NCBI GenBank assembly: GCA_013215375.1
Contig: JABSRB010000018.1
Span: forward strand, 1 to 64,000
Length of the DNA stretch: 64,000 bases
Direction of reading: 5' to 3'
From: Oceanospirillaceae bacterium
GTDB lineage: Bacteria > Pseudomonadota > Gammaproteobacteria > Pseudomonadales > Balneatricaceae
Part shown: one piece after another, positions 43,186 to 53,105 of the stretch
Layout of the letters: each line of letters begins with the position of its first letter
How positions within the stretch are numbered: position 1 is the first letter of the stretch
The notes under the pieces: model-generated
The model's database searches: none
What the model was told of the DNA's origin: nothing
Seen by the model: only the letters and a program-made list of their open reading frames with translations
Made by a program: the position numbers and the translations under genes

Positions 43186-45748
43186 TGTAATACTCACGTT
43201 TTTGATAGCCTTTAATTTTGTCACTTAATTCTGAAGTAATGCTTTTGCCAATACCACCTAAACCTTTAAGTACAAACTGTAGTGCAATAGAGTTTTCTCT
43301 ATTAGTGCCAGAGTTCTGTGATCTAGCTACAATTCGCGTCTTCCAGCAACAGCTTGCATATTCGAGTCCAGATGCAGCGTCTAGAGGTTTTCGGGTAAGC
43401 CAATCGTATTGTAATAGCCCTAAGCTTGACCAGTTGTTTGATATTGGCCAAAGATAGGAAAGGGTGGTTTGTTTACGGGTATCTCTGGTGAATCGGTGTC
43501 TAATTCCGATTACGTGATTGGGATCTTCCTCGTATTTTAAATCCAGTGTCAGTTCAGAGTTTTGTAAGGTCTTAGCATCAAAAGTGGCGTCAAATAGCGC
43601 TCTTACTCTTGAGTTTGGGCGCCATATTATAGAGCTTGCAAAATCAGAAGTATCATTATCAATAGGCTCTGCATTGGCATCAACACGTACCTTCCTGTCA
43701 TCAAAGTAAATTGCGTGGCCGATACTTGCCGAGACGATTTCTCGCCCCTCATCAGAGATAACTCTGGAGGTTAGTCCTAAGGAGAGCTGTTTGGCATCGC
43801 CAAATCGATCATCGCCACTAAACCTGTTATCTCTGAATAGAGAGTTATAGGTGAAAGTAAGCTCTGAAGTGTCAAAGTCCGGTAGTGTTGATTGGTCCTG
43901 GTAAGGTACATAGAGTGCATATAAACGAGGTTCTAATGTCTGCGTATAGGCTTTACTTTGAAACTCGAAATCGCGGTCAAAATAAAGTCCTGAGTCCACT
44001 TCGAGTATAGGGAGCGTAGTGGATTGGTGAGAGCCAATGCTGCTGTCTTGATCGTTGAGGCTATAGCTGGAATGCCAGAGCTTAAATGAAGGTTTTAAAT
44101 AACCCCATGTTCTATTAATTTCAATATTGACACTTGGGTTAATTATCAAGCGATCGCCGTTGACTTTCTGTGAGTCACTGAGTCCGGTTTGATCCCTGTC
44201 AAAGCGGGTGAATACCGTACGATAATTAAAACTTATATTATCCCAGGGATCTGGTGCGGTCCCTGTTAGTCTGATTTCAGGTAGGCGCTGATAAGGCTTT
44301 GTTTGGCTGCTGTCGATTGTTTGGTATTTTTGAATCAATATAGAGCTGTTCCAGTTATCTGCTTGGAAACTGATTTTAGCGGTTTGATTCAAATGGCTGT
44401 TATCGCCATCATCAACATCTAGGTTAGTGCCAAAATCTGAAAAATAGTCATTATCGCTAACTTTAGTGTAGTTGATAGCAGTATTAAAGCGTCCGTACTC
44501 ACCGCTGTGATTGGCGCCTAGTACCCATCTGTTTCTCTTATCTGCACTGTCAACGACATTAAGAGAAGTGCTCAACCTATTGCTGCTGTTTTTATCTAAG
44601 TATCTCACCTCATTTTCAACCAGCAAACTTTTATTGGAATTGAAAGTGGCGGTTAATGTATCGTCGATGTTAGGAGCTATATTAAAGTAGTAGGGAATCG
44701 ATATCTTGCTGACGTCGTCACTTATTTTTAGCGACGGATAGAGAAAACCGCTATGTCTTCTATCGTCAATGGGAAAATAGAAGTAGGGCAGGTATAAAAC
44801 GGGAGTGCCCATGATGACGAGTTTGGCGTTATCTGCTCTGCCAAAACCAGATTCAATGTCTAAGTTGATATTACTGGCGGAAATTTTCCAGTCATCAGTA
44901 CCGGGAGGGCAAAAAGTCAGGCTACCGTTTTTAATATCTAAAACATTTTTTGTCTTGCGCACAATAGTTTGTGCATCGCCTCTTAAATCTTTATCGTGAA
45001 TGACATATTGCGCATTGTGCATGGTTGTTTCATCATTGTTGATGTTCCCCTGTGCACTGTCAGCCGTGATTAACATCCCCGTTTGGCGGTAGATGACGCC
45101 GCCCTCTAAGCTGAGTGCGCCAGTCTCTTGATTCAATCTGACTAGTGGGCTATTTAAACTTCTGTTTCCCTGGCGGATATCAACATTTCCTTTTAATACA
45201 GAACTTTGGCCTAATTCAGTGGCGCTCTGATCCGCACTTATAAACACAGTACTTAGATCTACAGAGTTGCTTTCTGGATCGGTGTTGGCACTAATTACAG
45301 GGGAAATGTAGCGGCCTTTGCAGACCCCGTGATTATTATCACTAGTGTAAGGGTACCAATCCATTTTTTTGAAATCGATCTGAGACTGAGTATTACTCGT
45401 AGTATTGGTAGGGGGGGCTATTGGCTGAGTTTGTGTCGTTACTTTTTTTCGGGTAATACGTTTTCTTAGGCGTGATGACTTATTGTTTCGCGTAGCCTTA
45501 CTTACTAACAAAGGTTTTGTTGGTAATGGCTGTATAGGTTCGTCTTTTAAGGGTATAAATGTTGCACCCAAGGGTTGGCGAAAATTTGCAAGAGTTGCTG
45601 CCGTGGTGGCAGCGCTACAGTCCCATTGCCCGGCATATTGCTTGCAGTTCCATGCAGGTACGGCGACAGCACTGGTATGTGTGCCTCCCAAAATGGCGAC
45701 TAATATCGCTAGACTAAGTGGCGAAGTAGGGTGGAGATTAAATTGCAT
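43172..45748 (-). CDS. lptD: LPS-assembly outer-membrane protein LptD
   Basis: 858 residues with a signal peptide (about 1-29). A basic linker (about 78-110, TRNNKSSRLRKRITRKK) leads to the periplasmic OstA-type jellyroll (VFISADQSATELGQSSVLKGNVDIRQGNRSL; SADSAQGNINNDETTMHNAQYVIHDKDLRGDAQ), then the large beta-barrel (LYLPYFYFPIDDRRHSGFLYPSLKIS; RFSGDDRFGDAKQLSLGLTSRV). A Cys pair (SCCWK) near the C-terminus and Cys in the N-terminal part fit its disulfides. It inserts LPS into the outer leaflet with LptE, and heads the minus-strand operon lptD-surA. Confidence 0.96.
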   Translation of the reverse strand: MQFNLHPTSPLSLAILVAILGGTHTSAVAVPAWNCKQYAGQWDCSAATTAATLANFRQPLGATFIPLKDEPIQPLPTKPLLVSKATRNNKSSRLRKRITRKKVTTQTQPIAPPTNTTSNTQSQIDFKKMDWYPYTSDNNHGVCKGRYISPVISANTDPESNSVDLSTVFISADQSATELGQSSVLKGNVDIRQGNRSLNSPLVRLNQETGALSLEGGVIYRQTGMLITADSAQGNINNDETTMHNAQYVIHDKDLRGDAQTIVRKTKNVLDIKNGSLTFCPPGTDDWKISASNINLDIESGFGRADNAKLVIMGTPVLYLPYFYFPIDDRRHSGFLYPSLKISDDVSKISIPYYFNIAPNIDDTLTATFNSNKSLLVENEVRYLDKNSSNRLSTSLNVVDSADKRNRWVLGANHSGEYGRFNTAINYTKVSDNDYFSDFGTNLDVDDGDNSHLNQTAKISFQADNWNSSILIQKYQTIDSSQTKPYQRLPEIRLTGTAPDPWDNISFNYRTVFTRFDRDQTGLSDSQKVNGDRLIINPSVNIEINRTWGYLKPSFKLWHSSYSLNDQDSSIGSHQSTTLPILEVDSGLYFDRDFEFQSKAYTQTLEPRLYALYVPYQDQSTLPDFDTSELTFTYNSLFRDNRFSGDDRFGDAKQLSLGLTSRVISDEGREIVSASIGHAIYFDDRKVRVDANAEPIDNDTSDFASSIIWRPNSRVRALFDATFDAKTLQNSELTLDLKYEEDPNHVIGIRHRFTRDTRKQTTLSYLWPISNNWSSLGLLQYDWLTRKPLDAASGLEYASCCWKTRIVARSQNSGTNRENSIALQFVLKGLGGIGKSITSELSDKIKGYQKREYYNANN

Positions 45749-45983
45749 CTATATAAATCCGGCCAGTAAAAAGTAATTATTTGTCGTTGATGAATTGAAT
45801 ATTAGCTAATCTGCTGAAATAATAGTGTTAATTGACTGTCATTGACCAAATACATTCATCTTTTTTTACACCAGAAGTAATAAAATTGTCAGACTAATAA
45901 CTGTTTGGTTATATTACAGATTAGTAGACGGATAATAGAACATATAACTAATGAATTACAGTACTAGTGGAAAACAATAGAAA

Positions 45984-46988
45984 ATGCAGCATATTTCTGA
46001 GTTAAGTGGTTGGGTAGAAACTCTTATAGATGATGGACAATTATCATTGGGTGCTAAGTGGGAAATACTTCCTCTGCAAGGGGATGCAAGCTGTCGGCGT
46101 TATTACAGATTAATAGGCGGCTCTATAAGTTATATCTTGGTGGCAAGTCCGTCGCAGCGTATTGATAATAATATATTTGTTACAATAGCTAGGGATTGGC
46201 TAGCACATGGGATAAATGTACCTGAAGTCATCGCAATAAATGAGTCGCAAGGTTTTATGCTGCTTGAGGATTTAGGCACAGTGCACCTCTACGATATCTC
46301 TTACCAGCAAGCAAATATCGGCTATTATCGCCAGGCAATAACACAATTACACAAGATACAGTCGGTACCTGCAGTGACAATGCCGAGCTTTGATCGTGAT
46401 TTTTTACTCAGAGAATTAAATATATTTGATACTTGGATGATCCAGAGTGTATTAGAGCTGCCGAGACCTGAATTATTAGACGACTTGTTTGAAATGTTAG
46501 TTGAAAATGCGTTAGCTCAACCGCAAGTGATGATGCATAGAGATTTTCATTCGCGTAATTTGTTGATCTTCCATAATGAAATTAAAATCATTGATTTTCA
46601 GGATGCTGTGTGTGGGCCTTTAGCCTATGATTTGGCCTCGCTGTTAAAAGATTGTTATCTCACTTTAAGTGATGCTGAATTAGACGCGCTTGTTGATGAA
46701 TATTTAGTAACGCTGAATAGCTCTGAGCTGCTCGAGGACCCAATAGAGAAAAGTGTGTTCAGGCGTTGGTTTGATTTAATTGGACTGCAGCGACATTTAA
46801 AAGTGTTGGGGTTATTTGTTAGGCTGGCCAAAGAAGAGCAAAAGAGCGGATATCTTAGTGATATTTCCAGAGTGTTTAATTATGTATTGAACGTGACTAA
46901 TCGCTATGACGAGCTGGGTGGGTTTGATCTTTGGCTGCGAAAAACAGTCAAACCTGAGTTGTTAAAGCAATCATGGTATGTTTCATGA
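45984..46988 (+). CDS. amgK: N-acetylmuramate/N-acetylglucosamine anomeric kinase AmgK
   Basis: A 334-residue aminoglycoside-phosphotransferase-fold kinase. Motifs: a catalytic loop MHRDFHSRNLLI and a metal-binding IIDFQDAVCGPLAYDLASLL. Divergent from lptD and overlapping the next gene by four bases, the same order as PA0596-PA0597 in Pseudomonas. AmgK phosphorylates MurNAc at C1 so MurU can make UDP-MurNAc, bypassing MurA and so fosfomycin. The function is assigned from synteny and family. Confidence 0.9.
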   Translation: MQHISELSGWVETLIDDGQLSLGAKWEILPLQGDASCRRYYRLIGGSISYILVASPSQRIDNNIFVTIARDWLAHGINVPEVIAINESQGFMLLEDLGTVHLYDISYQQANIGYYRQAITQLHKIQSVPAVTMPSFDRDFLLRELNIFDTWMIQSVLELPRPELLDDLFEMLVENALAQPQVMMHRDFHSRNLLIFHNEIKIIDFQDAVCGPLAYDLASLLKDCYLTLSDAELDALVDEYLVTLNSSELLEDPIEKSVFRRWFDLIGLQRHLKVLGLFVRLAKEEQKSGYLSDISRVFNYVLNVTNRYDELGGFDLWLRKTVKPELLKQSWYVS

Positions 46989-47671
46989 AAGCGATGATAT
47001 TAGCAGCTGGAAGAGGCAGTAGAATGGCGGCATTAACCCATTCGACACCCAAACCACTGGTTAAGGTATTAGATAAGCCATTAATTGAATATCACTTAGA
47101 CAAGCTACAGTCAGCAGGATTTAGCACAGTGGTGATAAATGTTTCCTGGTTGGCGGAACAGTTAGAAAATTATTTTAATAATCTGTATAAAGGCTCTTTA
47201 GATATAAAGCTTTACAGCGAGCCGCAAGCTTTAGAAACAGGTGGGGGAGTTTTTTCTGCACTGGAGGACCTCAGTGATGATGGTACACCTTTCTTAGTTA
47301 TAAATGCAGATGTGATGAGTGATTTTGATTTCGCTAGTGTTCCCACGACAATGAAATCATTAGCACACCTTTACATGGTGGATAATCCTTTGCACAACCC
47401 TCTGGGAGATTTTTATCTCGACAATCAAGGTGGATTGAGGTTAGATTCTTCGAAAAACACTCAAGCCAAGCTCACTTTTTCAGGCATAAGCCTATTGTCG
47501 CCGCAGCTTTTTAGCGGATGTGAAATTGCAAAATTTAGCTTGGTTAATCTGTTTAGGAAGTACATGGCGCAAGGCTTAGTTAGCGGAGAAAAAATCCATA
47601 ATACTTGGATTGATGTAGGGACGGTTGAGCGTTTAGAGCAGGCGAGCGAATGGCAGCGAACGCTTAGATAA
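46985..47671 (+). CDS. murU: N-acetylmuramate-1-phosphate uridylyltransferase MurU
   Basis: 228 residues from ATG 46985, overlapping the amgK stop (ATGA). Nucleotidyltransferase signature LAAGRGSRMAALTHSTPKPLVKV, FLVINADVMSDFD with the metal-binding Asp, and WIDVGTVERLEQA at the end. It makes UDP-MurNAc from MurNAc-1-P in cell-wall recycling, paired with AmgK. A generic sugar-1-P nucleotidyltransferase is the alternative, less likely in this context. Confidence 0.9.
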   Translation: MKAMILAAGRGSRMAALTHSTPKPLVKVLDKPLIEYHLDKLQSAGFSTVVINVSWLAEQLENYFNNLYKGSLDIKLYSEPQALETGGGVFSALEDLSDDGTPFLVINADVMSDFDFASVPTTMKSLAHLYMVDNPLHNPLGDFYLDNQGGLRLDSSKNTQAKLTFSGISLLSPQLFSGCEIAKFSLVNLFRKYMAQGLVSGEKIHNTWIDVGTVERLEQASEWQRTLR

Positions 47672-47804
47672 TAAGAGGTTTCGGGCAAACTGTTTGGTTC
47701 TGCTGGTATCTGCCTACCTGTAAATGCGAGGAGTGTCCAGCGATGATTTAGTTTGGATTTTAATCATCACTATTAAAACTATATGACATATTATTCTTAG
47801 AAAA

Positions 47805-48605
47805 GTGAAAAAAATGACAGAGCAAATAATACAAAACATCAAGCGTTATAGAACCGGTTTAATTGTTGGTGGCGTTATTGGTTTTTGGACTGGTAATCTC
47901 GTTGGGCTATTTTTTGGGGCGGGGGTTGGATTTTTTATAAACCGTTGGTTGTTTAATCTACTGCTTGGCGAAAAGTCTCCGCAGGCATTGTTTTTTAAAG
48001 CGACCTTTGCTGTGATGGGAAAAGTTGCAAAAGCTGATGGTAGAGTGACGGAGCACGAAATTCAATTTGCCCGTGATGTGATGGCTAGAATGCGCTTAGA
48101 CGAAGATAAAAAACGTCAGGCTATGGGTTATTTCTCCGAGGGGAAAGAGGCCGGTTTTGATTTGAGCTCGGTGTTAAAACCATTGAGTCTGCTTATTCAA
48201 AGGCGTAGTGCGGTTAAAATCATGTTTTTGGAAATTCAGTTACAAGCGGCCATGGCTGACGGCGATATATCCCCTAACGAACTTAAAGTGATTCAGCAAG
48301 TCTGTGCTTTTTTGAAAATGTCGCAGCAGGAAATGAACCAGCTGCTTTCAAGAATGCAGGCTCAGCAATCATTTCAAGGAGCGCAGAGCTCGCAGGTGAG
48401 TATTGAAGAAGCTTATAAGGTATTAGGGGTGGATCCAAAGGTCGCTGATCCCGAGCTGAAAAAGGCTTATCGACGATTAATGAGTCAGCACCATCCGGAC
48501 AAACTGGTTGCCAAAGGTTTGCCGCCGGAGATGATGCAGCTTGCTAAGGAGAAAACCCAGGAAATACAAGCTGCTTACGATATAGTCAAAACAGCGCGTA
48601 AGTAA
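47805..48605 (+). CDS. djlA: DjlA-like membrane co-chaperone (TerB and J domains)
   Basis: About 266 residues. The N-terminal Gly-rich membrane segment (about 19-46) resembles the dimerising segment of DjlA. A TerB-type acidic helical domain follows (about 60-170), then a C-terminal J domain (SIEEAYKVLGVDPKVADPELKKAYRRLMSQHHPDKL) with the HPD that stimulates DnaK. The start may be GTG 47805 or ATG 47814. It follows murU as in Pseudomonas. Confidence 0.88.
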   Translation: MKKMTEQIIQNIKRYRTGLIVGGVIGFWTGNLVGLFFGAGVGFFINRWLFNLLLGEKSPQALFFKATFAVMGKVAKADGRVTEHEIQFARDVMARMRLDEDKKRQAMGYFSEGKEAGFDLSSVLKPLSLLIQRRSAVKIMFLEIQLQAAMADGDISPNELKVIQQVCAFLKMSQQEMNQLLSRMQAQQSFQGAQSSQVSIEEAYKVLGVDPKVADPELKKAYRRLMSQHHPDKLVAKGLPPEMMQLAKEKTQEIQAAYDIVKTARK

Positions 48606-48650
48606 CCATTTAACAATGCTGCGGGCTAAAGCTGCTCGCAGCTATTGTCC

Positions 48651-49790
48651 CTATGTGCTGGCGCTGCCTGGCATTTGGTTAGTTTTCTGTTTTATTACTG
48701 GCATCGCTTTCTTTTCTTGCAGCGCTTTAAATTCTGTTTCAATGTTAGTTTTGATCACACCACGCACTTTTCTGAATAACCACTGATTACCTCTTATTGT
48801 CCAAGCGCTAGCGGGAGCTTGAATTTGTTGGTACTTTTCTATATCAGACAAATTAGCAGCGCGTTTACGTTGGTAGGCGAGGTCTTGCCCGTTAATAAAC
48901 CTGTTCTTCATCGGTGTGTAAATGTCAAAAGTGTCTAGTTTTAGCTGCTTAATCAGAGGGATTAGCTGAGGAGCGCTGATGTCTGTGGATTGTTGAGGAT
49001 TGATCAAGATTAGCCTTGATTTCTCTAACTCTGAAGCTCCAAAAGTACTGGCATAGGCAGCCGCCCATGTTGCGCCCTGACCAATGCCAATAATGATAAT
49101 GGCATCGCTCTCTTTATTAAGGAAATCCCTAGTAGCAACCGCTCTAGCGTGCACAATTTCTGCCATGCTTTTTGTGTCTTCGTTGTCTTGCGCTGGAGCA
49201 GTATCCGTCTCGTTTTCTGTCGCAACAGCGGGGCTTTGGGCGGGATCACTTTGAGTATCTTGTTCTGCTGGTGGTTGCGTTTCTGTATTGGTGTCAGGGT
49301 CCGTTTGCGTAGCGCTAGTTTCGGTTTCGGACTCGCTTGGGTACTGGCCGCGTTCGGGGATGGCTTGGCTTTTTGTGCTAGGTAAAGTGATCACCGCTGT
49401 TTGCCACTGGTGTTTTGCTAAGCCGGTGCGTAGTGGGTTTAGACTAATAGTCCAATTAGCGTGGTTTCTTTCATCGGGAAAAATAAGCAGGCTGCCAATG
49501 GGCTCTTTTTCATCCGCGGCCAGGAAATACGCATCGAAATTTTCTTCTAAAGCGGTGAGTTTAAGTACTTCGCTGGCGGTTACTTTCAATAGTTCGGCTA
49601 TTTCTTTTTCGGTGTTGCGGTGTGCGTTAGGCATGACTCTTTCGCTCACAGCCTCTGCTTTACCAGCGGCGTTGTCTTCTGTAACTTCCGTTTGCGTTGC
49701 GTTGGTATCTGCTTCATCTGTTGCTGCTGCGTACAGAGGGTTAGATAACATTAATAAACTAAAAGTACTTACCAATAAACTAGTTTTCAT
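48651..49790 (-). CDS. DUF3530-family exported protein
   Basis: 379 residues with a signal peptide (about 1-22, ending LYAA). The family's alpha/beta-hydrolase-like features are visible: LLIFPDERNHANW, a nucleophile-elbow-like GIGQGATWAAAYAS with Gln where Ser is usual, and LILINPQQS. A ~60-residue low-complexity insert rich in Thr, Glu, Asp and Gln (about 150-215) splits the domain. Function is unknown. Pseudomonas has a DUF3530 gene near rpe too. It is convergent with djlA and divergent from rpe. Confidence 0.78.
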   Translation of the reverse strand: MKTSLLVSTFSLLMLSNPLYAAATDEADTNATQTEVTEDNAAGKAEAVSERVMPNAHRNTEKEIAELLKVTASEVLKLTALEENFDAYFLAADEKEPIGSLLIFPDERNHANWTISLNPLRTGLAKHQWQTAVITLPSTKSQAIPERGQYPSESETETSATQTDPDTNTETQPPAEQDTQSDPAQSPAVATENETDTAPAQDNEDTKSMAEIVHARAVATRDFLNKESDAIIIIGIGQGATWAAAYASTFGASELEKSRLILINPQQSTDISAPQLIPLIKQLKLDTFDIYTPMKNRFINGQDLAYQRKRAANLSDIEKYQQIQAPASAWTIRGNQWLFRKVRGVIKTNIETEFKALQEKKAMPVIKQKTNQMPGSAST

Positions 49791-49921
49791 AAAGACATTA
49801 TTTTCACGATAATTTTAAAAGTCTAAGGATATTAATACGCCAGCCATTTAGATACAATGTAGCGCAAGAAAGTAGCGAAAATACTAACCTAGCATTAATA
49901 GCTGAGAAATAAGGTCAATTT

Positions 49922-50590
49922 ATGAAAAGTTTTAAAATAGCGCCGTCGATACTGGCTGCTAATTTTGCCTGTCTCGGTGAAGAAGTAGAAAATGTTTTAG
50001 CCGCAGGTGCTGACATTGTGCACTTTGATGTGATGGATAATCACTATGTTCCCAATCTTTCTGTGGGGCCAATGGTCTGTAGCGCACTGCGCAAACACGG
50101 TATTAGTGCACCGATTGATGTGCATTTAATGGTGAAACCTGTCGATTCTATGATTGAGCAGTTTTTAGAGGCAGGGGCTAGTTACATAACTTTTCATCCA
50201 GAGGCATCTGATCATATTGATCGATCGCTACAGATAATTAAGGATGGAGGTGCTAAAGCGGGTTTGGTTTTTAACCCGGCGACACCATTACATTTTCTAG
50301 ATCATGTTATGGATCGATTGGACATGATTTTGCTGATGTCAGTTAACCCAGGCTTTGGTGGGCAAAAGTTTATACCTTCTACTCTGACAAAGCTGGCGAA
50401 AGTACGCCGTATTATTGATGAGTCCGGGTTAGATATTCGCCTTGAGGTTGATGGCGGTGTCACTTTAGATAATATTAGAGAAATAGCGCTTGCCGGTGCC
50501 GATACCTTTGTCGCAGGTTCTGCTATCTTTAATACCAGTAACTACCAGCAGACAATCGAGGCAATGCGCAGGCAACTTGAGGGAGTTTAG
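49922..50590 (+). CDS. rpe: Ribulose-phosphate 3-epimerase
   Basis: A 222-residue TIM-barrel enzyme interconverting ribulose-5-P and xylulose-5-P. Motifs: [16 protein letters not shown], the metal-binding [35 protein letters not shown], and [12 protein letters not shown]. The start ATG 49922 has AAGGTCAATTT before it. It stands alone between DUF3530 and an M23 peptidase gene. Confidence 0.97.
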   Translation: MKSFKIAPSILAANFACLGEEVENVLAAGADIVHFDVMDNHYVPNLSVGPMVCSALRKHGISAPIDVHLMVKPVDSMIEQFLEAGASYITFHPEASDHIDRSLQIIKDGGAKAGLVFNPATPLHFLDHVMDRLDMILLMSVNPGFGGQKFIPSTLTKLAKVRRIIDESGLDIRLEVDGGVTLDNIREIALAGADTFVAGSAIFNTSNYQQTIEAMRRQLEGV

Positions 50591-50655
50591 GTTGTCTATT
50601 GGCTTGCGAATAATGATGAAAAGTTGTCACTATTATAGGAATAGTTAAAAATTAG

Positions 50656-51996
50656 ATGTTGAGTCAAATCAAGTTATACAGCTCAAGCCTACAAAAGCTG
50701 TACTATGTGTTGCCAGTACTGCATCGAAATATCGTTAAAGTGCTGCTGGCTTTCTGTCTGTTATTGCTGTTGGTCCCCTTTATAGCTAAGACAAATGATC
50801 GGATGCTGGTAATACCTGTGTTAGATGATCCTCTTTATATAGCAAGTAAAGAACAGCCCTTTGAAAACCTTAATTTGCCTGATTATGAATGGGTGGTTGA
50901 TAGAGGCGATACTTTGGGTAATATTTTTTCAAAATTCAATTTATCTTCGACTTTGTCAAAAATTCAAGAAGCAGATAAAAATGTTCTGACCTTGGATGTT
51001 ATCAACAAGGGAGATAAGTATTTATTTTGGATGAGTGGTAATGATGACGATTTTGATGGTAAAGACATTGTCCTGACAAAAATGGAGCAAGTGTTAGGTG
51101 TCGAGCACCAAGTGGCTTTTGTCCGTAACGGAGAGGGCTATGAATATAAAGAAACGTTATTAGAAGGCGTGTGGCGCCAGCAGACAATCATTGGTGAGAT
51201 AAAGAAAAATAGCAGTTTTTCCAGATCAGCGGTGGCGCAGGGGCTTCCTGTAAATGATGTGGCTGTAATAGGCCGTCTACTAAAAAGTAAAATAGATTTT
51301 GCCCGCAGCACGGTCCCTGGCGATAAATTCCAGATTGTATTATTAACTCAGTATGTTGGTGATGTAGCCACGGGAAATACCAAAATAGAAGGGGTGAGAT
51401 TTTTTAACCGTAAACATGTCTACTCTGCTTTTTCCTATAAAGGTAATTTTTTTGACAGTAAAGGAGAGGGATTGGAGAGAGCGTTTAGTCGCTACCCGAT
51501 AAAAGGTAAATATCGAATATCTTCCAATTTTAACCCGCGCAGAAGACACCCTATTACTAAATTGATACGTCCGCACAATGGGACAGACTTTGCCGTGCCG
51601 ACAGGTACATCGATTTACGCCCCTGGAGATGGTGTGGTGAGGCGTGTTGTCAGGCATAAATACGCGGGTCTCTATATTGAATTAGAGCACAGTTATAAAT
51701 ACCGGTCCCGTTTTTTGCATTTAAGTAAATCCCTAGTGCGCAAAGGGCAGAGAGTAAAACGTGGTCAAAAGATAGCGCTCAGTGGCAACACTGGCGCCTC
51801 TACGGGTGCACATTTACACTATGAGTTTCACGTCAATAAAAAGCCTATCAATGCGATGGGTAATAAAGTACCAGTGGCTATTGGCGTCGATAGAAAATCA
51901 ATGTTTGCCTACAAGAAAAAGGTGTCTGGTTTAATTGAATTAATGGAAAGCAAAAATATAACCGATATTAAAACAGCAGGCTCGAATAGCGGTTAA
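50656..51996 (+). CDS. Membrane-anchored M23-family murein peptidase (MepM-like)
   Basis: 446 residues. One N-terminal membrane segment (about 28-46), an OapA/LysM-like region (DYEWVVDRGDTLGNIFSKFNLS, about 80-130), and a C-terminal peptidase M23 domain with the zinc ligands HNGTDFAVP and HLHYEFH. By family it cleaves D,D cross-links of peptidoglycan to allow growth. All zinc ligands are present, so it should be active. It precedes a DUF2333 gene by 20 bases and may be co-transcribed with it. Confidence 0.9.
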   Translation: MLSQIKLYSSSLQKLYYVLPVLHRNIVKVLLAFCLLLLLVPFIAKTNDRMLVIPVLDDPLYIASKEQPFENLNLPDYEWVVDRGDTLGNIFSKFNLSSTLSKIQEADKNVLTLDVINKGDKYLFWMSGNDDDFDGKDIVLTKMEQVLGVEHQVAFVRNGEGYEYKETLLEGVWRQQTIIGEIKKNSSFSRSAVAQGLPVNDVAVIGRLLKSKIDFARSTVPGDKFQIVLLTQYVGDVATGNTKIEGVRFFNRKHVYSAFSYKGNFFDSKGEGLERAFSRYPIKGKYRISSNFNPRRRHPITKLIRPHNGTDFAVPTGTSIYAPGDGVVRRVVRHKYAGLYIELEHSYKYRSRFLHLSKSLVRKGQRVKRGQKIALSGNTGASTGAHLHYEFHVNKKPINAMGNKVPVAIGVDRKSMFAYKKKVSGLIELMESKNITDIKTAGSNSG

Positions 51997-52016
51997 ATTA
52001 ACAAAGGGACAATGTT

Positions 52017-53048
52017 TTGGAATTATTACAGCGTATTTGGTTTGGTTTTTGGGATCGCCTAGTGAGCGTGCTTCAGCTGGGAACAATATTCAAGGCGACA
52101 TTCAGTGCTATTGTGCTGTATGTAGTCATTAGCACAGGCTTCGCTGTGTATTGGAGTGTCACTCCGGATATTCATCAGCTGGCGAACTCGACAGTCGTTA
52201 AGGGTAAGGCTATTACTGGGGTGGCAACCACAGATGCACTGATCCATATATCACAGACATTATTGACTAAGCCTGGTGGATATCTCAGTAACGATAAAAC
52301 ACTGCCGGGTATTTGGATGGATAACGTGCCTCGCTGGGAATTCGGTGTATTAGTGCAGGCGAGGGATATGGCGAGGTCGATGCGCAAAGATTTCAGTCGA
52401 TCTCAGTCCCAGTCTACTGAAGATCTGGATTTAACCAATGCGGAGCCAAGACTGCATTTCAACAATGATAGTTGGATGTTCCCGGCAACGGAGAGCGAGT
52501 ACCGTAAGGCGATTGATTATTTGAAAAATTATCAGCGCCGTTTATCAGACCCAAGTATTCAAGATGCCCAGTTCTATGCGCGTGCAGATAATCTCAATCA
52601 ATGGCTAGCTGATGTTAGCACTCGTTTAGGAAGCTTATCACAGCGTCTTAGTGCCAGTGTTGGGCAGCGCAGAATAAATACTGATCTTGCCGGTGATGCT
52701 CAGGCCGAGCAGTCTACAGCGACGGCAAAGGTGCTTGAAGTGAAGACTTCTTGGAACAAAATTGACGATGTTTTTTACGAGGCGAGAGGAACAGCTTGGG
52801 CGCTGATTTATTTGCTGAGAGCAATAGATCAAGATTTTTCGGCAGTACTGGAAAAAAAGAATGCCAGGATTAGTTTGTTGCAAATAATTCGTGAGTTAGA
52901 AGCTACCCAAGGGTTTGTTTGGAGCCCAATGATATTAAACGGTTCTGAGTTCGGATTGTGGGCTAACCACTCACTGGTAATGTCTTCGTATATAACTAGG
53001 GCAAATGCTGCCATTATCGATTTACGGGACTTACTAACCAAGGGTTAA
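52017..53048 (+). CDS. DUF2333-family membrane protein
   Basis: A 343-residue protein with one membrane segment (about 24-46) and a large periplasmic, helical part: LPGIWMDNVPRWEFGVLVQARDMARSMRKDFSRSQSQS, a middle WSKIDDVFYEARG-like stretch, and FVWSPMILNGSEFGLWANHSLVMSSYI near the end. These match the conserved parts of DUF2333, whose function is unknown. The start is TTG 52017 with AAAGGGA at good spacing; an ATG five bases upstream is out of frame. Confidence 0.85.
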   Translation: MELLQRIWFGFWDRLVSVLQLGTIFKATFSAIVLYVVISTGFAVYWSVTPDIHQLANSTVVKGKAITGVATTDALIHISQTLLTKPGGYLSNDKTLPGIWMDNVPRWEFGVLVQARDMARSMRKDFSRSQSQSTEDLDLTNAEPRLHFNNDSWMFPATESEYRKAIDYLKNYQRRLSDPSIQDAQFYARADNLNQWLADVSTRLGSLSQRLSASVGQRRINTDLAGDAQAEQSTATAKVLEVKTSWNKIDDVFYEARGTAWALIYLLRAIDQDFSAVLEKKNARISLLQIIRELEATQGFVWSPMILNGSEFGLWANHSLVMSSYITRANAAIIDLRDLLTKG

Positions 53049-53105
53049 GAATACCAACTGCTGAGCATGCATAGCTACCGGCATAACGAAAAAGTGAGAG
53101 AATCT

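Noticed and set aside
49288-49812. 174-codon ORF antisense to the DUF3530 gene
   Set aside because: Its hydrophobic repeats mirror the low-complexity insert and signal region of the real gene on the minus strand.
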